Assembly (NCBI GenBank): GCA_028714595.1
Contig: JAQTMD010000031.1
Location: 1-11,900 of the forward strand
DNA: 11,900 nt
DNA from: Candidatus Omnitrophota bacterium
GTDB taxonomy: Bacteria; Omnitrophota; Gorgyraeia; Gygaellales; Profunditerraquicolaceae
Reading direction: 5' to 3'
Part shown: positions 1 to 9,800 of the stretch, in pieces
How positions within the stretch are numbered: position 1 is the first letter of the stretch
How the letters are laid out: every line of letters starts with the position of its first letter
Program-made: the position numbers and the translations under genes
The notes under the pieces: model-generated
Databases searched by the model: none
Told to the model about the DNA's origin: nothing
What the model saw: the letters and a program-made list of their open reading frames with translations, nothing else

Positions 1-840
1 GTCCTGTTTGATCGTGCCGCCCCTCGTGAAATTGACGATGTTCTCCGCCTGGACGTTCTGCAGCGTATAATCCCGTACGGATTGAGGCACGGCAGTTGTG
101 TTGTCCCCCGAGACGAGATTGGTGAAAGGCTCGACAACGGCCGCGAACACGAACGGTGCCCTGAAGACGGAAGTATGATTGTCGCTTTCTTTGGCGGTAA
201 CGACCCAGTCGACTTGAGTAGTATTATCCGGCAGCTTTACCTCTTCCAGAGAGGCAGCGGCAATCTGGTCAAAGCTTATGTTGCTGTCGAAATTGCCGAA
301 TGAATTGACGCCAGGGGCCTTCAGGGTGTTTTTGTAGCGGACTTCTATCACGGCGTTCTCGCCGTCGTCGCTGTAGATGCGGGCCGAAGCTATGCCGCGG
401 GAAGCGTTCAGGCCGGCCGTATCAACGGCCTTGAACATCCTGCTGTTGTTCACGTCGATATCCGCGACCAGGCCGTTCTTGCTGACCGCCCGGTACGTAT
501 AGGCACCGACAAATTCGCTCTGGTCGAAGTCCATGGTATCCCAGTCAAAGTTCGCCGGGAGCTGGACCATTCTGGAGGTATTGTCCGTGTACCAGACCGA
601 CAGGTTCACCCTGTGGCCGAACGGCTTGTCGGGCGTCAGGGCGCCTTCTTTGATGCCGACTTCGATAGCGAGAGCGGGGTTCTCGACAATAACATTCTGT
701 CGAACCACAGGAGCTTCTTTGACCGTGGTATTCTGAGTGGTGTTGATGTTGAGGTCGGTGGTGACGGTGCGATTGGTGGTTACCGCGGGCGACGTTTTGA
801 TGCCTAAGAGGCTTAAAATATCATATCCCCAGTGAAGGGC
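1..840 (-). other. Asn/Thr-rich, beta-rich segment continuing beyond the window
   Basis: After the membrane block comes a low-complexity Thr/Asn linker (TTNRTVTTDLNINTTQNTTV, 721-780), then alternating strand-like sequence with many Asn, Asp, Val and aromatic residues (SVWYTDNTSRMVQLPANFDW, 541-600; ARIYSDDGENAVIEVRYKN, about 328-384). Composition resembles extracellular immunoglobulin-like or carbohydrate-binding beta-sandwich repeats, and it falls after membrane spans, which fits an exported location. No specific family was recognised, and the segment is cut by the window edge. Confidence 0.5.
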
Positions 841-3800
841 TGAGCCCCGCTGGTCGGCTCTGTCCCCTTCCAGGGAACCGATCACTTTGCCGGCCATTTC
901 TCCAAAGAAGCCGGTCTGCGGATTCGCGCTTAAAGCCTCGCCCACCTGCACGACGGCGCCGATTTCGAGGTTGATGATCCATAAGGAGAAGTAGGACTTC
1001 CCGAAATCCCTGCCTAAATCCAGCCACAGGCTGGAAGGCCTGTCTTTTTCGTTCTTCCAGGAATATCCGAACCAGTACACGACCGCGGCCGGAGCTTGGG
1101 TCAGCCAGTATACGAGGGTAGTGGTCAAAGCGCCCTGCGGAGGACCGCGTTCGCTCAACTCGGAAAGATGGGACAGCTCGTCGGCGGTCAGATCGCTGCT
1201 CTTGATGGCGCCTTCACCGATTAATTTCAGGTTCTCCGTATTGAGAACAAACGCCCCGAACTCGCTCCTGGCTTTCTGGTACGAAGCATTGGAGGCATTG
1301 AACTTATCTTGTACCCGGTCATATATATCCTTGATGTTCAATAACGATATGCCCTGCGCGACGAGGAAGATCCGTATGGCATCGGCCCAGGTGAACGACA
1401 GGCTCAATCCGAAGATCTGCGCAATCAATTCCGATAAGCCGGGGATGATCGCTACCGCCCCCACGCCTGAGTGCAATAATACTGCGGCCGCTATCAGAGA
1501 AATGACCGCTAACGCGCCCCTGCCTGCTGCGAACCGCACGGCGCCCCACACGACAGGCGCGTATGCCCGCAACTTCAATTCCAGCGCCTTGAGCTGCTTG
1601 AAGCTGCTTTCCTCCAGGGCTTCTTCATGGCTCTTCTGCACTGCTGCCGCATCAAAGCTCTTTGCTGACTCTTCGAACATCGCATAGGCAGGATCGGTCT
1701 TTCCCATCTTTCCGGCCTGGAAATCCAAGTAGTCTTTCACGAAGTTGCCAAAACCGATGTTGCTCTGCATATAGATAAAGAAGAAGTTATTGGTCACAAA
1801 CACAAGGTATATGAAGAGGAAGCCGACTACCAGTCCTAATGCCGGTGCTATCTGCGGCAGGACGACCACGGCGGCTGCTCCGAACAGGGCGGCAGTGATG
1901 ACGTTGGTGACCAGGTTCTTTCTGCTGAAGTTCTCTTTAAGGCTAAACTGCCACGGCGCATATTTCTTCATCATGTCCTTGAACTTCGGACCCTTGGCCT
2001 GTGAGCCTGTTGCCCCGGCGCCCCTATAGGTGTTCAAATACTGATACAGCAGGCTGATGGTCAACATCGCCGCAGGAGAAATCTTTTCCGGCTGTTTGAG
2101 GAATGAAATGAAGTTCGTGAAGCTCAGCTTCTTCTTTGCCGCAAATACCGCGGTCGCCAATGCGCCGGTCGCGACCGCCAGGATCACCGATAACAGCGGG
2201 CTGGCAGGCAGAAAATAAACTGAACCGGCCAGTATCGCGAATGAAGCCACGGCAGGCAGTACCTGTTTTGCCAGGGACATGAGTCTATCGCTCCGCTGTT
2301 CCCCGCCGTCCTTAACGGCAAGGATAGCAGAGAACGGTATGAACACTTCCCTGTTTACATCACCCGCATTGCGTAATTTCTCTATTTCCGGACCTATCAC
2401 TTTCTGGAGCTTGGCCAGCAGTTTAGGCGAATTCATGATATTCAAGAATTCTTCGACATTGTGCTCCCCTTCCGCGGACAGGGAGATCGTATTGTTTTCC
2501 TTCTTAATTACCACGCCTAATCTCTGATGAACATCGATGTCCATGGTGGTCTTGGCAAGGCCGCTCTTGACACGCTCAGCGGTGACATTCTGATAGGTGT
2601 TCTCATCCACCACGATTATCTTACCTGCCACCTCAACTGCGGCAAGCACCCCGGTCGGGAACTCCTCCACAATCCCATGCTCCGCATTACGGGCAAAGAC
2701 ATACACCTTGCCGTCACCAAAGACCAGGTTGAACGGCACATCCGCCTTCTGCAGGCTGTCCACCGTCTCCCAGAGCGACGCGGCAAGCACGTCGGCTTCC
2801 GGCGAGTCAAACGATAATCCCCGTGCTGGATATTCCTTTGCCAACCGGGACACGGTCAGGCTGCCGGCCTGATGAACGACTTCGCGTGCCGCACTCTCTA
2901 CCGGGCAAGGCTCAGGCCGGTATAACCCCTGGAAGTGGATATGGTTGACGGAAGCGCCTGCCCTGCGTGAATTGAATATGATCAAGACATTGTGGCTTGC
3001 GCCGGCAATAGCGACCATGTCCTCGATATCTTTGGCGATCAATCGCTGCTGGCGGATCTGCTCCTCTGAGAACACATCGGGAACGAGCAGGAAATGGCCC
3101 CGGGCATCGAGCGGCGCCAACTGCTTATACGCCCGCCAGAGCGTTCCGTTGACCATAAATTCTCCAAGCGGCTTGTGGTCCACGAGGTTCCGCAGGCTGC
3201 CTGCTTTTGTCTCATCCGTGCAGCCGAACGGGCATGTCGAAGCATCGTGAGCGGCCAGGTCGTTCAGCCGCCCGACGGCTTTTTTGTCGGTCGCGCCCGG
3301 GCGCAGGCCGCGGTAGGTATTCAGCTGGATCACGAATCCGTTGTCCAGCGTCTTTTCCTCCACCCTGCCGTCAAGCTTCCTGACGACATTGCCCTGAGCG
3401 TCTTTGCGCAGACCATAGAATTCCGGTTCGCCGTTTGCGCCGCTCTGCACGCCCAGTTCGAGGAGCCACGCTTCTCCTGACGCGTCCTTCTGCGCCAAGG
3501 ATGTCTTCAATTCGCCGCTTGCGACCCGCTGCTGCCACCGCTCGCTGATGTTCTGGCCAAGGATGATGATGTCCCCGCCGTCTCTGTGAACCCCGGATTC
3601 TTCTTTCAAGGATACGGCGGCCTCCAGTCTCTTCGCCTTATTATCTAATAACCAACTCAGGAATAAAGCTTTATACGTGGAAGTAAGTCCGACATATTTA
3701 AGCATATGGGACGGGACCTGCATTGTCTCGTTCTGCCAGCGGTCTCTCTTGACGATCTCTTCCCAGGCGATGTCGACAAAGTCATCGCTTCTTGCCAAAT

Positions 3801-6800
3801 ATTGCCGTCTCAACTGGTACAAATAAAGCAGCAGGTAAACATCTGCCTTGTCAGCAGACTTGGTAGCCTTGGGATATGCCGATTCTACCATCTCCCCTTG
3901 CTCGATACTTACAAATTTACCGTCGATGACATACTTTATCCTCTTCTCTTTCTTCAGCCAGCCATACACATGATCGCTTTCTTTCTTAACCACTGAAGAG
4001 AACTTTTCGGGCACATACACGGAGGCAAATAAATCCAGCGCAAGCAGCTGCTCCTTAAAATCCTTCAGCTCTTCTTGCGTTTTGAACGCCTGCGGCTTGA
4101 CCCGGATAAGGATTATTCCATCGTAATCATAGTGCTCCTTGAAAAGATTATAATGGTATACTTCACTTCTGTCTGATGGCATTCCAATCGCAGCTTTTTC
4201 GCAGGGACACGCCTTTATCTCAGCCAGCGACTTGCCTCGCGCATCTTTAATCTCAAATTCGGCCCAGAATGTCTGATCCGCGTATTCGCGGCCTCTCAGG
4301 CCTTTGTATGTCTTCCATCTCGGAGAAACCTCGATCTTAAAGGACGGCGGCCCGGCAATAAAATCGCCGAGTGTAGTCTGATTCTTCACTACGCTGCCCA
4401 GCACAAACGGCGACAGCGCGCTGATCTTTGTCCAGAGGGCGTTAATATTCGCGGGAAGCGCTGACGGCATTGTCATGGCCATATACCCTAATGCCGCCAG
4501 CATCTCGACAAAGACCATAACTGCGATCACTTTTATCGGATTAAGATGGAACTTGAAAGCCAGAGCCAAAGCCGCAGGCACGCTCAACAGGGACACTATG
4601 ACCAGCCACTCAGGGGTGTTAAGCGTTTGAGCTGCCTGGATCGCCTGCTCGAACAGCGACGCCGCAACGCTCAGATCAATGACGGTTCCGCCGTCGGCTA
4701 AGCCGCGCGAGATTGTCATGGAGCCCCCGTCGGAAAGGGTCAGTTGCCCGGAGGTAGTGGGCTTCCGATCAGAGGCTCCATTGACAAATGCTGCAAGTCC
4801 TCCATCCGCCACGGAAGATTCGAGGACCTGCTGCTCTAAATTAAGCGCTGAAGGCAGCCCTGAGGTTGTAAACAGGGATGTTGCGGTTGTGACGGGCTGC
4901 GTATATCCGGTTGACAATCGAGCTGCGGCCTTCTCCGTAAAGCTCCGTCCACTGCTGGGCGCGGCCGTCGCGCGTGTAAACATCACCCGAACGCTCGTCA
5001 ACAAGAAAGAGACAAATGCGCCCGGTTTCCTGCTCGCGGGCTGCTGCGAATACCTGACTATCCCGTTCAAAGACAACGATGTGATCCAGTCTGATACCTT
5101 CTTCGTTATTGGCCCTAAACATGTCACACCTCCTGCGATTATTGTTGCAATGAGGCCCCCAGCGACCATAGGAAGGGTCAGTTGCCCGGAGGTATGGGCT
5201 CCTACAGCCGTCATGAGGGCCTCATTGTCAACAAAGTTTGCTGCAAGGCCGATAACACCCGCCACGGTAGATATACCGCCCTGCAGCGTGACAAAAGCTT
5301 CCGTTCCGATATTTAATAAGGCCCCGGCAAAGGAAATGACCCCCACCAGCCACGGAGAGGTGATCAAAACAGCAATGCCGGAGCCAGGATTTAAGAACGC
5401 TTCGGCCCCATGAATGACCCCCACCAGCCACGGAGAGGTGATCAAATCAACGGGACCGAAGCCAAAATAATAAAGGGTTCCGAGAGCAATCAAGACCCCA
5501 CCCAGCCACGGAAGGGTGATCTCGTTCGCAGGACCGAAGCCCAAATCTTTTTTGTGGTGCAACAGAGACTCAGCCTTGGGGAGGGCTTTTTCACGAATCT
5601 CTGTTGCACCAAGGACCAGTCTTGTCCCACCTGCCACAGCAGAGGACTGTAACCGGCCCCATAGAGCCCTGACGGGGGTCTCTCCGGGATTGCTCCCGGA
5701 TAGAGGGAGTGCCAGAGGCTCTAAAATACCATGGGCTGCCCCAATGGTCGACCCCACCGCCACGGTAGAGAGGGAACCGAGGGACAGCCCGGAAATTCTT
5801 TTCACGGACAACACGAATCTCGCAACAACGCCAAATTTATGAATGAGATTTGCTACAAAACGGCGGACGCCGTCAATGCGGAAGGACTGATAACGGTATA
5901 CGAAGACAAATGCCGTGATAACGAGGATACCTGATATAAAGAGCCATGCAGCAGGCGGGCCCCGTCCGGCTACTGAAAGCGCAAGGTTATGCAGAATTGC
6001 AAACACAGACCCGAAGAGCATAAAGCCCGAAGCCTGCGGTATTGCCGCACGTGAAGCAGTTACCTTAATGCCAAGGTTCCTATTGATGCCTTCCGGTGCT
6101 GGCTGAACACCTTCTCTAACACCTGATGCCTGAGCCGCACCTGGCACGGAAGCAGGGAATGACGCCCCTGTATCGGGCGCTGTTGATGTTATCGACGACG
6201 TCGGCCCTTGCTGAGCCATAGAGCTCTTCCCAGGCATCGGCACAAGCGTTCTTGCTGTAGAAGACGTCTCCGGTGCGCTCATTGATGATGAAGAGCCTGA
6301 GGTGCCTGCTTGAGCTTTCCCTGCCAGCCGCAAAGATCGTCTCGTCCTTGGCAAAACTGACCACGTGCTCGAGGTAGATATCTCGCCCGTTGACGACCAT
6401 GGCAAATCCCTCCCCTCGTTTGAGCCTTCCAACTCCGTGGTCGAGGGGAGACCGCCGGAGTTGGAAAGCTCGTTGACTGCTGTCAAGCCTTGAGCCACGC
6501 CAGCCACGGTGAGTGACTTGGGCTTGATCAGGTTATAGATTCTCTCAACCGTCAATCGTATGTCAATGCTGCCGTCAAATTTCTTCGGCAGACGTGCGTA
6601 CACCTGTCGTACGATGCTCCAGGCCCGGCCCAGCATTCTGATCACTGCGCCCACAGCCCGAATCTTATTTATGATGACCTGTATGAAGCCGTTTAATCTC
6701 GCATTCGCGCTACGTACAAATCCAACAACAATCGTGCGTATGGCAAAGGTAATAGCCTTCCACGACGGCGGCCCCATCGCATCGGGTGAAAGCATAAGGT

Positions 6801-9800
6801 TATGCTGCGTTACTATCGCATCCGAACCGGAAACTGTATTCCTTAAACCGCCCAACAGCGGCATTATTCTACCGATCAGTCTTGCGGTGATACCCCCGTC
6901 TTTATTATCCTGCGACACTGAAGCAGCTGTTTCAGACACAGCTTGAGTATCTCCGGAAACAGGTCTGACAGCCGCTTCTGACGGTGTTACCTGCGCTTTA
7001 TCCCCATTGCCGTTGCCGTGAGCCGCTCCGATCAGGATGTCGGACAAGCGCTCATCCCAATCGCCGGCCTGCACTTTGACCATGCGGCTGCGGGTGATTG
7101 ACTTGGCGTCTATACCTTCCCTATAAGTTGCGTAGTAATACTGCTGATTCTTCCTGATGATCACTGCGCGGTTATTGTCACCATTGGTGACCACGACCTT
7201 CTGAATCGCATTCTTGTTACCTTTCCTGGTCTGGATGTAAACTTTCACATCGCCGGAATTAAGGCTGTTGGCGACTGCGGCGATGATGTTAAGCGGAGCC
7301 ACCTTCGCATCGCCGTTGCCATTGCCGTTCATCTGCGCTGCGACTTCCCGGGCGACCGTGATGGAGTCTCTACCGATCAGCTTGGCCATCTCGGTAACCG
7401 CACTATTTTGCAGCAGCTCGTTGTCCAGGAGATCGGGCTGGCTGACGATATTGACGATTGCCGCATCGCCCATGATGCTGCGCGGCAATTGCACATCAAA
7501 CGAAGGAACAATCGGCGCTACTTCTGCCGGCACTTCCACTTCGACCTCGCTCTGCGCCTTGATGAATTCCGGATCGCTGATCAGGTTCGTGACTTCTGCA
7601 TTTCCGTGTACAGCTGTCGGCATCGCCACAGGCTCGGCCGCCTTGGGCATCACGCTCTTGACCGCGGCAACGGCATTGGCAGCTGCTGTATGGACCTTTT
7701 TGCCCCATCTGATCAGAACCGGATCAAAACGCGCTGCGATTGCGCCCGGCGCGTTCAGGAGAGTGGCCCAGACCCTGCCGGGAGTACGCAGATAATAGGT
7801 AATCTCATACCGCTCTCTCTTTTCCTCTGTTCTCTTATATCTCATGGCAACAGCGGGCAGCTTCTTCACAATCTTCTTGGCAAATTCCAGGTTACTTTTA
7901 TTTCTGAATTCGGCGACTTTCTTGACTCCCATCGGCCGTGCTATGTCGTTCAAAGCCACATCCATCATATCTGTCTCGATACCCTGGCCCTCGGATTGTT
8001 CCTTTACCGTTTGATAGGCATTGATCGCTTTCTTTGCCTTTGCATTGACGGCCAGAACCGTGTAGCCTATATATCCATCTGCATTGCGGACTAACAGTAT
8101 CCTGCCCGCATAAGGATACCACTGCATAAATTCGGGTATCGGATTGCCCTGCAACAAACTCATCGTGTTAAATTCTCTCTGCCAATTCCTGAAGCTGTCT
8201 TCCCACGATGCTTCGGAATTAATGCCGGTAACGGCCTCTGCCACCTCGGTCATTGGCATCATGGTCTCTTCTATCTCGTTGGTCTGCACATCCCAAACGT
8301 GCGTGATGACGCCTTCCTGATTGTTGAACGCCTTGTACTGGTTCCTCTTTACCTCGTCATTCTGCGCCAGGTTCCAATACATACCCTTAAGCACAAAGTG
8401 CCATTTCCACGGGAACAGAGACCCGACTATTTTGGTCGAACTCGCCATGACGCCGTCTCCGTGCGACAGACCCATGACGTGGCCGAATTCGTGGTTGAAG
8501 GCCTTGCGCATAAAGAACGCGTTGACTCTCGGGAACGCAACGCTGAACGGCTTTATCAATGTCCCGAACAGCGAGCTGGTAAAAGGATGAATCGTAATCA
8601 GTGCGCCGGTAAAGTCCTTGCCTTCACCGATAAGATCGGTAATGGTATTTCCTTCGCTGGAGAACAGCGGCATGCGGGTATACACGACGCTCGGATGATG
8701 CTTATCGCCGTTAAAATATTCTTTCTGCAAATCCTTGATGAGCAGGTTCATCATCAGTTCGGTCGGATAATGTTGTGTATGGAGACCCCAGCCTGATTGC
8801 GCCATCGTGAAGTGCGCGAATGTCTTCTGGATCTGCGTTTCAATGCTGTCATCGTAGAATACGGGGACAAGGATAATATCCTGTTCGTCTTTGGCCAGCC
8901 TCTTTCTTTCCTTGGCCAAGAATATATCCGCAGAACGCTCCAGGGACTTCGCTATCAGCACGGGAACAACATTGGCGTCTTTATTCTCGACCGCGAGCTG
9001 CTCAATCTCGGCTTTTTTCTGGCTCAATGCTCCCTCAACCAGGTCCATTAAAGTCAGAAGCGCGGCTTTTACCTTGAAGGTTTCCAAGATTGTATCGCGC
9101 GCAGTGTCGTAATTGTTCTTTACCCGCTGGCCTTCGGTCTGGCCGAAATATTTGGAAATATCCTCCCAGGTCCGGGAATTGACCTCTTCTGCCTCATGAG
9201 CCTGATAGTGCCTGCTCAACAGCGAAACCACTCGTAACACGTCCTCATCGCCGACAAGGAGACGGGCCTTCCACTGCTCCAGATAATTGATCGTGCTCAA
9301 ACTCTGGTCGATTGATTTATCCTGGAACGCGCCGCTCATATACTGATGGTACATAAACTCGGACAGGGACAGATACGGATTTATCTTCTGCTCAGCTTTA
9401 TATTGCTCATATATGCTCTGGCGGGTCGTGGCAAGCTTTTGAAGTTTAGAATCGAGTTCTGCCGCCTCTTTATCGATGCTCTTTGCCAGCGTCGCGATTA
9501 CCGCTGCCCGCAGATCGTTGTAGTTAAACTGCGCATTTGCCTTGTCGTAGGCGGGTAGAATCTCGTTTTTCAGGACATTGAATTTGTCCACATCCAGCGC
9601 CCCGTTGAAGGAATTGATGTACGCCATGGCTTTTGCCTGATTAATCGTGTACTGCAAACGCGGCATGCTCTTGATCAGAGAGCGCGGATCGCTGTTCTCC
9701 TTGTCATCCTTGTCATAGGCCATAAAAGCAGGACCGATATTACGGATAACACTGCCTGTCCATCTGGCAAAAGAAGCCGCCTTTTGTATGCCGTTCTGCT

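Noticed and set aside
1121..1687. A 188-codon plus-strand ORF
   Set aside because: Opposite the membrane block of the giant protein, with Ser/Ala/Asn-rich composition and no domain; the giant-frame membrane helices explain the sequence better.
1981..2020. A second GDP-hexose phosphorylase motif suggested by LNTYRG near 2003-2020, like QLNTYRG at 3310-3327
   Set aside because: It is not followed by any of the other family blocks and sits between membrane segments; the six-residue match is most simply chance.
4679..5413. A 244-codon plus-strand ORF opposite the repeat region and the nested gene
   Set aside because: Pro/Ala/Thr-rich product, no Shine-Dalgarno seen, and its repeats are simply the complement of the in-frame minus-strand repeats. 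It is open because this stretch has few stops in several frames, which is also a caution for the dual-coding argument.
5228..5431. A 67-codon minus-strand ORF in the same alternative frame as the nested genes
   Set aside because: It has no similarity to the two nested proteins and no strong ribosome site, and its internal AGGGH repeat merely reflects the 78-bp DNA repeat read in the wrong frame.
4841..6400. The two nested genes as transposon or integron cassettes
   Set aside because: No transposase, integrase or matching terminal inverted repeats surround both copies; only one copy has flanking direct repeats, and those belong to a larger protein-coding repeat module.
6422..6471. Intrinsic transcription terminator
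   Set aside because: The stem is strong but is followed by GGCTCAAACGAGG rather than a T-run, and transcription must continue into the nested and giant genes.
7408..8094. A 228-codon plus-strand ORF
   Set aside because: It is codon-for-codon antisense to the giant frame; the His/Arg/Cys-rich product is typical of an antisense shadow, and no ribosome site was seen.
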